Positions 50,583-61,000 of a stretch of DNA of 64,000 nucleotides are shown here, in pieces. The number at the start of each line of letters is the position of its first letter. Within the stretch, counting starts at the first letter, position 1. Source of the stretch: Climacteris rufus (lineage: Eukaryota; Chordata; Aves; Passeriformes; Climacteridae); the NCBI GenBank assembly GCA_013398175.1, contig VZRZ01004576.1:1546877-1610876 (forward strand). The letters are read 5' to 3'. Made by a program: the position numbers and the translations under genes. The notes under the pieces are model-generated. The model saw nothing but the letters and a program-made list of their open reading frames with translations. It searched no databases and was not told the DNA's origin.

Positions 50583-50733
50583 AGGGAAGGGAAGGGAAGG
50601 GAAGGGAAGGGAAGGGAAGGGAAGGGAAGGGAAGGGAAGGGAAGGGAAGGGAAGGGAAGGGAAGGGAAGGGAAGGGAAGGGAAGGGAAGGGAAGGGAAGG
50701 GAAGGGAAGGGAAGGGAAGGGAAGGGAAGGGAA
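50583..50733. repeat. (AAGGG)n pentanucleotide array, about 30 copies
   Basis: 151 bases of perfect GGGAA units. Pure purine on +, with G triplets every five bases, so it can form triplex or G-quadruplex structures. The polyGKEGRE frames across it reflect the five-base period read in three frames. Confidence 0.97.
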
Positions 50734-53700
50734 ATCATCTCCATTGCAAAGACAGAAGAATTAAGGTACACAACAAGGTTGAAGAACTTAGTCCACTCAA
50801 GGCATGTGCTCTTGGGGGAAATTCAGGCATATAATCTGTTTCTTTCTGAAACCCACTCCTGTTCTCAGCCACTTCAACATCCTTCACTGTTTCCACTCTG
50901 TTCTTGTTACAGCTGGTGACCATCATCACCAAAATGGAAATACATTTAAATGGCCCTGCTGTTTGCAGCTTTCTGCCTTAAATATTTTTGTTGTGTTTGT
51001 TGTTTTTGCTATTTGTCCCACATTTTAGAGGACAAACCAGTCAGTGGGTTAAGTGACAGAATGTTTTTCATCTTATTTAAGTATGTCTCTATTAAAATGT
51101 AAACTGCTTTCTAACCTCTTTTGGGAAAAGAAGGGGGGGAAATAAAGCCTACTCCTTCAGATGCAGTAAAGTCATGGTAATTTTCCCCAGTTGGAACTCC
51201 CGACTTTGTGTCTTAGCATCATATACAGCATAATTTATAAAAGTGTGAGCAACTGCAGAATTGTTCTCCTAATAGATTCTGAAGATTCCAATTTCCATTC
51301 TGCCACACAAGACTGAAAATCCACTTGTGCTCAGTTATCTGTATCTTTGCCTCATCCTCAGACTGCATCAAAAATCAGGTTCAGGTGCAGGTTAAGAGCA
51401 TGCATTTACCTCAGGAATATGGGACTTATTAAATATCTCTACACAATTAACATCACCATATCAATAAGAATTATCATTATGTCCTGTCAATCAGGTGCTG
51501 AATTTTGCTTCAGGGAAACAAAACAATTTAAATTATAGCAAGTGCCCCCCCTTTCTTTTTTTTTTACATGCTTCTCTTAAAATTGGATAATTATGTGGCT
51601 TTTCATTAGATTCCTCTAAGCATAATAGATCACGATATTCACCCTTTGACCTTGGTGATGAATGTTTCTGGTGAAAACATGTGACAAGCAGTGTTCTAAT
51701 GAGAATAAAATACTGAATAACTGTGAGTCTCACATAATGAAAGAACAAAAGCGAGAAGTACAACTACTTTTAAGGCTACAGTGCAAAATGTGTTCATACA
51801 GCAATTCTGATAGATTGGAAAAGCAACCCTTTCTTATTTAAGATTGTACCAACAAACTTTGGTATCAGAGGAAGAGAGAAAGGCAAGAAAAGACAAAGGA
51901 ATTTTTGTATTCTGTGTAAACTGTAGGAACATGAGAAGTGGCCTCTATCTGTGCTGTCTAGGCAAGTTGTTACACAAAGCTCTGCTATTAACTTTTCCTA
52001 AACATCTCAAAATTTTATGTGTGTATTTATGCTATAAAAGAACTATAAATTCAATTTGTTTCCAATAATTTAGAGTGGGGCTAAGAAGGTCAAATTCTCC
52101 CTCATGCAAACAGCCACACACAGTAGTCAGTAAAGATACAACACTGGTCATTATTATTCAGTGTGTTTATAAAGAATTCTTTTTGGACTGACAAGATGAC
52201 ATATCAGTCATCAGTGCCAAAACAGGGAGGGCAAAAAAAGGAGGGTTGACTGAGTTAAAAATCATTATCAGTAACCACTTTTTTTTTTTCTGTTTTGCAT
52301 CTTAGAACCCTGCTGCCACCTTTCAAAAGCAACGTCGGACCAGGGTTACTTATACCCACTTCTTCTGTGATCATTTAGACCCTGGTCTTGCTGGAGCAAT
52401 GACTGCAGCAGGAATGTTTGAGTTAGAAGATAGTTATCTTTTGGTTTTGTTCTATCTTGGTTTTGCTTGTGTTGGGGTTTTGCGTTTTGTTTGATGTCTG
52501 GGAAATGTTTATCATCTGAATTATCATCTCTGCTAATCAAACTTTCAGTCAACTCCTGAAGAAAACCTTTTGCTTCTAATGTCTGGCTGGAGTTCATCTC
52601 TGATTCAAAGTCAGCTGTTTCTTAGCATATAATGGAAATGACTTTTTGACTGAAATCCTGTCCTTGCAAAGACAGTGACTCTGTTGCTGTAGACTCTTGG
52701 GACAAGGATTTCAGCTATGTTTTGAGCCAGGATCTCCTTTGAGTTATTTTATTATTGCAGTTCTTGGCACAACATTATTCTGAACTGAGGACTACATGAG
52801 AGAGAAATTTGGTCTCTTGTCCTTATTAACCTTCAGAAATATTTTGGTCTAAATTATTGGTATTCTTATTTAATAAAATGAATTAAATAATATAAAATAT
52901 TAATAAGGAAGAACAACTATAATTTCCCCAGTAGTTTTGCAGTAAAGCTCTCTAAGTAACTTCATCTGAGACCAGGTCCTCTGCTAATACTCATGAGGAA
53001 TTTGAGGGTTCAAATAAATGAAATGAAAAGTCAGGAGATTTGCATGGTAATTTGAAAACAAAATTAAAAGCCAGTGTTAGTATAAAGACCTATTTCTCCT
53101 TCCCCGTGCCTGTAAGCACCGTGGACAATAATGTACTTTAAGGGAATTTAAAGGATGAAGAAGGCCTAACGGGCATGCTGTGCTGGTAAGAAGATGCATT
53201 TTGCATGCTTCCTACAGGATGACCTGGAGAGGAATCCCACGGGGCACTTGGCATGCGGGGCTGCCCCGGGAAGCACCGGGGAGGGCTCTGGGGAAATCAC
53301 TGCCCTCAGGCTCCCTCCTTGCTCCGAGAGGCTCTCAGCCTGCTGCCCCTCCTGCATAGATCCCTGTGTGTTCAGGGTGAGCTGGGGGCTGCAGGGCAAG
53401 GCTGACAGCCTTGCACAGCAGTCTGAATCACTCAAATATTTGGTCATTCCTGTCTCATCAGCTGTGAAAATAACCGGGGAGAAAAGAAGCGCATACCTAT
53501 AGCAAGGTCTAATGAAGAGAGCAAGTTTTGATTTTCATGCAGGTGAATCATTAAAAGCAAAATAATCTTATTGATTGTTTGTTACAGTTGTCTGAATTGA
53601 GGGCTGGCTCCTCTCAGATTGAAATTTACTGTGATTGATGGGATCTCATAAACTCAGATCAAAAGGAGAATAAAAATGAAGGATTGTAAAAGCAAATGAC

Positions 53701-53850
53701 CCCAAATAAAAATGTTAGTGTCAGAAAAAAGTAAATAAAAATGTACTATATGCATTAACCAATGTTGTCTGCTTACCCAGTGGCTATCATTTAAATGTAC
53801 TGCAACAAGTATTTTGATGTTATATTCTAATGAAGCTTTCATAAAAAAAA
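50734..53850. other. Intergenic, no gene seen
   Basis: Unique AT-rich DNA with a PBX-MEIS match at 51484. 53194-53502 (+) is open after a CTACAG acceptor-like site at 53213, but has no recognised protein identity. Confidence 0.45.
51484..51493 (-). promoter_or_regulatory. Perfect PBX-MEIS/PREP composite site
   Basis: CTGTCAATCA on + is the reverse complement of TGATTGACAG. The preceding 70 bases are AT-rich with several homeodomain-like cores (AATTAACATC, AGAATTATCATTATG). Confidence 0.4.
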
Positions 53851-54021
53851 AGGAAGGAAGGAAGGAAGGAAGGAAGGAAGGAAGGAAGGAAGGAAGGAAG
53901 GAAGGAAGGAAGGACGGACGGAAGGCAGNNNNNNNNNNNNNNNNNNNNNNNNNNNNNNNNNNNNNNNNNNNNNNNNNNNNNNNNNNNNNNNNNNNNNNNN
54001 GAAGGAAGGAAGGAAGGAAGG
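53851..54021. repeat. (AAGG)n array with a 72-N gap
   Basis: GGAA/AAGG tetranucleotides run from 53851, with ACGG variants near 53911-53920, into a gap at 53929-54000, and resume at 54001-54021. The gap almost certainly lies inside the same array. Confidence 0.95.
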
Positions 54022-54551
54022 CCAAAACTTTGGTCTCCTGAAACTTTTACAGAATTCTACAAAGGGGAACCTGCAGAGCATTGCTGTGGGTCACATTATG
54101 TATATGAAGATTTTCCTATCTATAGGACCTAAGTAATGTTAAGTTCAGATGTACGTGCCCTTAGCTGGGCTTCCACACTCTGTGTATAGGTTTTTGGGTA
54201 CCATCCACACTGTTTTGGACCTGTTGGTCAAATCTGACAAATATACATCAGAAGTATGATGGCTCCTATACCTTTTGCACAAAGAGATGAAAGAGACATG
54301 AGGTGGGATGCATTGTTCTGACTGAGAAATACAACACTTTTTTCCTGCAGAGAGGATCAGTCCTGGTCCTGCCAACACTGCTTCCAGCCATGCCATACTC
54401 TGCCACCCCCATCTCTGAGCTGGCTTCGATGCCCATCTAAGCCTTCATGGAGACAGCTCATTTAAGGCCACAAGATGCTAGCCAGGCAAGAAAGGTGACT
54501 TGTTTTCTCCCAGAAAGAAAAAAAAACCTCAAACCTACTCCATTTCCTTCA
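54022..54551. other. Intergenic, no gene seen
   Basis: Unique sequence between two purine-rich arrays; nothing recognised. Confidence 0.45.
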
Positions 54552-54611
54552 GGGGAAGAGGAAGGGAGGGGAAGGGAGGGAGGGGAAGGGAGGAGAGGGG
54601 AGGGGAGGGGA
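54552..54611. repeat. G-rich purine tract, quadruplex-prone
   Basis: Sixty bases of only A and G, with many runs of three or four G separated by one or two bases (GGGAGGGGAAGGGAGGGAGG is inside it). It meets the usual four-run G-quadruplex pattern on +. Confidence 0.9.
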
Positions 54612-54904
54612 TTCTGCAATACTCAAATGTGAAAAATGCTCTGACTGGGGTTTATAGCTTCTTAGACATCAAGACAAGACACAAACATGTAAGAATCTGG
54701 CTTTCAGTAGTTCTGGTGTGCGTGAAAGGACCATACTTCTTATGAGGCAAACCAAAGCTTATAATATATTCCAGTTTCCCATGTGCAAAACCAGGTTGGC
54801 CTCAATAACGGGCCAAGAGAAAGAATTCATTACTTCAGTCACTTCTTTCCTTCACAGCTGTGGTGTGAGAGGCAATAAGAAGCTCTGCAAGGTATTCATT
54901 ATTT

Positions 54905-54905
54905 C

Positions 54906-54940
<35 letters not shown>

Positions 54941-55037
54941 CATCTATCTATCCATCTATCTATCTATCCATCTATCTATCCATCTATCCATTTATCTATC
55001 TGTCCTATCCTATCCTATCCTATCCTATCCTATCCTA
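54905..55037. repeat. Compound (ATCT)n then (TCCTA)n microsatellite
   Basis: ATCT/CTAT units from 54905 to about 55001, with interspersed ATCC variants, pass directly into seven TCCTA units (55003-55037). ATCC variants followed by a TCCTA pentamer suggest the second array arose from a variant unit of the first. Confidence 0.95.
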
Positions 55038-58000
55038 AGTGCATTTTCTACAGCTGTTGGTCCAAATTTGGCCTGGCTTATGTAAGGGACCAAAGACTTG
55101 TGTAAATTGATATTAAGTAATTAAGTCCAAGGAAAATTTGTTTTCTTCATTCGAATATTTTAGCTATCAGCAACTCAAAGCGAGTGTTGGTTTGGGCTAG
55201 GAAAACATCTGGCTAGAGAGAGGGGCTCAATAGCAGGGGGCTGGAGAAAGGGACCTGCATTAGGGACCATGATAACCACATTTCCTCTTGCTCTGCTCAA
55301 AACCCACAGTTCCACTGAAGGAATCCAGAGTCTGTACACAAAATAAAGAAGGCATGAACACACCATGCAGACAGGTCTTCATCCTGTCTCTGGGTGGGTT
55401 TCTACTGCTCTGTCTCAGTTAGGCTGTGACAATCTTCCTCTCTGCAAGTGCTGTTGGAGCACTTCCTCTCTGCTGTGAGCTGTTGGATGACCCTGCAGAG
55501 AGGGCTGAGATTACTTTCTGTTTTTTCATCTTCAAAACACAAAATAGGTGAAGGGAAGCTTCTTGCAGAGAAGATGTACCTTTTTGGAGAAAACGGGGAC
55601 ACACACAAAGATTGTAATCAATCACGGGCATTTGCACATCTTATTATAACTTCATGGATACCTGAAGTTTAGAAAACATGCCATCAGGAATGTGCTTGGA
55701 AGCTAGGGGAATTAACCAGGTAGCTGACAAAGTTGATGGACTATCTTTCATTTGTGCTAATATTTTGAAACCAACTGACCTAAAGAAAAGTCTACCTTCT
55801 CATTATAAGATTGGCATCTTGAAGGATTTGAAATTGACTGATGCCCGTGTCTCTTCAAGACCAGAATAAATAATGAATAATTATGCCAATAAATCATATA
55901 AATAATACAATAGCTGCCATTCTAGTTCATTTTATATCCTTGGTGCCCATCACAGAACCATTTCTTTTCTCATTCACTAAGCCTTTCCTTATTCCCCTGT
56001 GCATTCCTTCTCATTTGCAATGTATTTTGCTTGGACTGTACTGTAAAGCTCAGCTACTTGTGGTGAGAGCCATGGAAAAAAAATATCCAAGTAATTCACA
56101 AACCTGTGCCAGTAAGTTTCCTGATATAGACATAATTTTAGTGGCAACAAAATCATTTTGCTCCAGTAACTTGCATTATTCTGGGAGGTAGTAGAATTTC
56201 ATGTATGTTACAGCAATAGCAGGAATTCTGCCAGCTTTACCAGTAGGACCAGCTGCCAGAGGTATTTCAAGATGGTTTTAACAGAAAACCATCTATAGGA
56301 GGCAAAGTCTTATTCTCCTTCAACTCAGACTTTCCTTTACCTTTTTATTATTTTTGCTATAAGAATCACCCTCTGCTAACAACAGTGTAGTTGACCTGGT
56401 GCTAACATGATTTCACTGAATACACAGACAAAGTGTCTCCCAGCCAAGAAAACAAAAGTGGGTAACAGTGTTATTGTAAAGAAACTGATACAACTCAGGA
56501 AAGATTTTTAGTATGTGATTGATAAATAACAATGAGCTCTAGATATGTTTATTTGTGTCATTTACCTATCTACTGAGAGAGAAGTCTGTGGGATTTGCAA
56601 CAGCTTGGTAAAGGAACCTTTCATTGATTCCTGTATGAATTTTGAATTAAGAGTGGTGTTGTTCTGTGCAGAGAGAGAATGAGAGTATCACCTTTTCCCC
56701 TTCTTATTAGAATTAATTGGAAACTCTGCAAGTAGAAGATGATGGTGGTTTAGGAGGGTTCTTCTTGTGATGGGTTAGTCCCAGGGACAATGAATAACTT
56801 ATTCTCCAAGGTTTTCCTTGCTGCAGTGGTACATAAACCTCCATTAAAGGACATTATCAGCTTCCTCAGGCCAGATCCCATAATCACCAATTACGTTTCA
56901 TACCATTAAAATATGCACAACATTGCCCTCCAGCATCTGCAACACGTGCTTTTATCAAACCTCCCTGATTTACACTGGGACTTAAGTCATTCCTGAGCCC
57001 TGCAGTCATGCATGGAGCACAGCCAGGGCTGTCTGAGCCTGTCTGTGCCATCAAAGCACACAGCCAACCCACTAGTTTGGGGATCCTGTGGCTGCTCTGT
57101 ATCCAGCAGTGCATCTTCCCTAATGCTGCTTCTCACAGAGTCATTTTTTCTAATCATTCTTCTAAGTAAAGTTAGCAGCTATGCCCACTTCAGAAACAGT
57201 TTTGCTTAGACTAAGAAGCTGTCACAGTGCTGAGAAAGCTGCAGCTTTAACCAGATTTCATCTTTGTGTGTCACTGCTCATGTCAAAGTATAAATGTACT
57301 CAGACATAAGAGTTGTCCTGCTTTCATCAAGGGAGCCAGCCTGCCTTCGCCTAGTTCCGCTTGGTTAAGCTTGTTATTTAAATTGTTAAAATTGAGACAT
57401 CGGCAGTAAATTTCAGAGAAGATATAACAATTATTAGATACAAGCAGGGCTCTTGTACTTGTGAACATATCATGCTCTCCATCCACACGGAATTAGCCAC
57501 AAATAATTTACAGCAGTTTCTTTAAGAATATGCCCTGTAGTGCTTTGATGGCATTAAATCACAGTCATTCCCAACTGGATCATATTTCCAACTTTCAGAT
57601 AGATTTGATGCTCATCAGCACCATGGCTCAGCACTCCAGGGAACTACCTTTTAAACCTGCCAGCTCTTCAAGAACTGAGCTTTGATTTCCAATGCTGCCT
57701 CTTGGCTGAGACTTGTGAGGGTCGGTGTCTCCATATACCACACCAGGCAGTACAGTTACTCCTCGGAGAGTGAGGAGTGGCAGGAGGAAGTTTGGGTGAC
57801 CTTGTGCCATTCAACTTCCACAGGAAAATGACTGACAGTAGGACAGAGTAGGGCTCACATCTTGCTCTGGCAGCTGTAAGCAAGAGGACTCACAGCTGAG
57901 GCTGGAAGAAAAAAAACAAATGTTAGGTGGAAGCTGAAATAGGAATCTCAAAAAAGGGCAACATGTTTATATGTATAAGTTAAATGGGAGACTTGTTAAT

Positions 58001-60429
58001 CTTTTTAGGGATTGTACAGGGCGTGAAACTGAGTTTTGTTTTCCATCTGGGCAGACTGCCACATAAACTTCTCATCCCCTCAGAGGAGATGAACATAAAA
58101 AGCTAAAAGGCAATGGAATATTGGACTAAAGCTGCCTGATGCAAGAATGGGTCCAGCAGAAGATGCTTTTAGTGCTGTTTGTTCCCCTGGGGAGATATCT
58201 CTTTAATTATGGCACATCCACTGAGTGCCCACAGGTGCAGGATGCAAACATGTGCAGGTACTGCAGATAAATACCTGCAGCATGGAGGTGGGCAGGGATG
58301 TCTAAAGTCCTTCCTTGCTTTAGGTCTTCCACCATACAACTGCAGCTCTGCTGTGCATTTTTGCAAGAAGCAGAGCCATAGAGGGTCCCTCTTCAGACAT
58401 GCATGGGACACCCAAGCAGCCAGAGTCCTTGAGTAGCACAATAAAGCTCACCAGATTTCCCTCTTTCCACAAAGAGGACTGGAAAGGGGATGGAGGCTCT
58501 GTATTATCCTCCCTCCTGCACGGCCAGCTCCCTGCTGTGGAGGAAAAGGGGAAGGCTAAGGAGTGATTTGTGCCAGGAGAAGACCAGGGTCACACTATAT
58601 CTTCTTTGAAACACCTGTTAAAACAGGGATCAATACATAGCTCCTCGAGTTACAGTTTGGCTCCTGCCCTTTACTCACAGCAGTGTGAAGGCTTCAGTCT
58701 AAGCTTCTAGAAAGAAGGAACAGAAATAATATTGCTGTTGAATCCCAAGAGATGTTTGTTATAAGATTTAACAGACGCAAGTCTCTGAACACTGGAAGGT
58801 GGCTGGAAGGCCCTGGAGAGGGAGAAATGGAAAGGCTGGTCAGTTGGTTTTATAGAGATAGATAAAAATATTCCTCCCCTGGAATTTTGTTTTTATTCAA
58901 ATTGAGGCAAAATTTTTGTTGGGAAGGACATGTAGCTCGGAAAGAACAGAGGAGAGAAGGGTGCTTGCTCTGTGCCCAGGTAGTGCCTGGCAGTACAGAG
59001 TGCCATCTCATTTTCACAGAGGCAACCATGCACAAAGTCCTGCATATTAGGTGACTAACCATGTCTGTATGGGCCAGGACAGTGTTCCTGCTTGAAGTGA
59101 AAAACCAGAGGACTCATATTTCTGCTCAAGCAGACTTCTACAGTCCGTCCAATGCCCTGGTGCTGCGTGTTTTGTCCAGGCACCTTATTATTATTGTATG
59201 CCTCTATTGTGCAGGTACAGACCAGCTGGTCAGCGTGTTCACAGCAAGTTGACCCATCCTTGACAGATAGATATGCCACTCATCCCAGTGCCAGCCTGGG
59301 CTTGTACATGTCTCTTGTCCAGTACACCCAGCTGCACTGAGGCACACTAAAAGAGGCACGGCAGAACTGCATCTCTGAGCACGTCTTGATACACCAGGAG
59401 ATGTGATCACGTGAGAATTGCATGTTACAGGTTAGGGATTTTGGCAGTAAGGGTAAAGGATATTGACAGAGATGCTGGTGTCCTTGCCAGAGGTGGAAGC
59501 AAGGAGGGCAGTGGGGGAGGAGATCAAATCAGAGGGACATTGACACTTGGATCTAGAAGGCAAAAACTAGAAGAAAATTAAGAGTAAAGGATTTAAAAGA
59601 CTGTTTTCATCTGCTCCCACACTGAATAAAAGGATCCTTCTTCTCACTTCTGGTAGCACAGATTTTATTCCAGTATACAGGAAATTTTCTGTCTCCTTCT
59701 GCAAAGGCTGGAAAGACAACTATCAGTGAAAAAATAAGGAACTATACAGAGAACTATACCTTCTGGGGATCTGATGTTTGGAGGAACTGGATGCAGAGAG
59801 ATGTGGGTACTGAGAGAGACCTCCCCAGTATGAAGCACTGACCCTGCCAGAAGTCAAGGCAATGGCAGAAGGAACCATGTTGAAGGGTGAGAGCCTGGCA
59901 CATGGGCTGTTCATCCATCCTCTTCACTCTGCTGTGCCTGAGAATGGAACCATGCAAGTGGACCTGCTGTCTTAGGGGTTGTTTCAGCTTCTGTAAATGA
60001 GAATTGAATCTTTCAGGTGAAGCACCTGGCTGAACCCAGCAGCTTTCATCAAGTCTTACTGTGTTACTGACTGTTCTCCCTCAGTGGGTTTCTTTTTCAA
60101 AGGGAGAACCCTGAGATCTCCTTTCTGAATGACATCTGCACCTTTTATAAAAGTAAAAATATCAAGCCTTTTTTTTAAAAAAGTCACTCATACAAAAATG
60201 AGCCATACAAGACTAAAGTGTCATTATCAAGGGTGTGCTGCTAAAAGAGCCTGCAAATGCCATTGGGCTTGGTTTTCATCTTTTCTCTCTCAGTGTGGCT
60301 ATGACATGTGCTGGTATTTGCTGTGTGAGATAACAACAGACATAGGACATTTCAGGAAATGCAAGGAGACAGCTAACCATAATATCTGCAACATTATCAA
60401 AGTCAGCATAATACTGGTCTGAGCCTAAC
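55038..60429. other. Intergenic, no gene seen
   Basis: Unique DNA of moderate AT content; no exon, RNA gene or transposon recognised. Confidence 0.45.
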
Positions 60430-61000
60430 AGGAAAGCAGCTGGTACAAACTGGACACATAGCTTTAAAAATGTCGTGTCTCGTTATCAGCAATGCAACTA
60501 GTCAATCCTTGGTTAAAAGTGACTGTAGGTCTACGGAGGGAACGAAATGGTGCACGCTCCCCAGGCGTGATTCAAGTTTCCAATATGTGGCATCTTCACT
60601 TTAAAATATCTTGCTAACTAGGTATGGTTGTTGACAACAGTCCAAAAATCCTGATGGCTGGACAGTGCCTGAATGGAAGAGGAAAGCTTCGCTTTCATTT
60701 CTCCTGGCCTGCCTTCCTCAGCATTGTTCTTGCGCGAGCCCCACCGCGCTCCTGCTTCAGCCTGAGCACCAATAAGCACATTTTACAATTGTTTGCTGGG
60801 TTCAAAACACTTGAAACATTTCAAAGCACCTGACATCCTTTCAAGTTAGCTGCTAAAAAACCGAGCGCAAACAGAATGGGTTTCAGAGAAGCTCTGTCAA
60901 TCAGCGCTCAATCTGTATGTTCTCCGAGACATTCCTTATCCTGGCTGATTTATTTCATATTAAAAGGGCTGTCAATCTGTATCACAAGAACAGGTTGAAA
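60430..61000. promoter_or_regulatory. Candidate conserved enhancer with paired PBX-MEIS sites
   Basis: This block keeps CpG in an AT-rich setting (TGTCGTGTCTCGTTATCAGC, TCTACGGAGGGAACG, TTGCGCGAGCCCCACCGCGC, ACCGAGCGCAAACAG, TTCTCCGAGACATTCC) together with homeodomain-like cores. It has a perfect PBX-MEIS site at 60894-60903 and a one-mismatch copy (CTGTCAATCT) at 60969-60978 in the same orientation. Flanks return to simple T-rich DNA at about 61020. No coding frame spans it. Confidence 0.4.
60894..60903 (-). promoter_or_regulatory. Perfect PBX-MEIS/PREP composite site
   Basis: CTGTCAATCA on +, the exact reverse complement of TGATTGACAG. A near-copy, CTGTCAATCT, follows 75 bases downstream at 60969. 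Confidence 0.5.

Noticed and set aside
56767..56800. Start of an endogenous retrovirus LTR (TGATGGGTTAGTCCC)
   Set aside because: Only a few bases resemble avian LTR starts; no matching 3' end, polyadenylation region or internal sequence follows.
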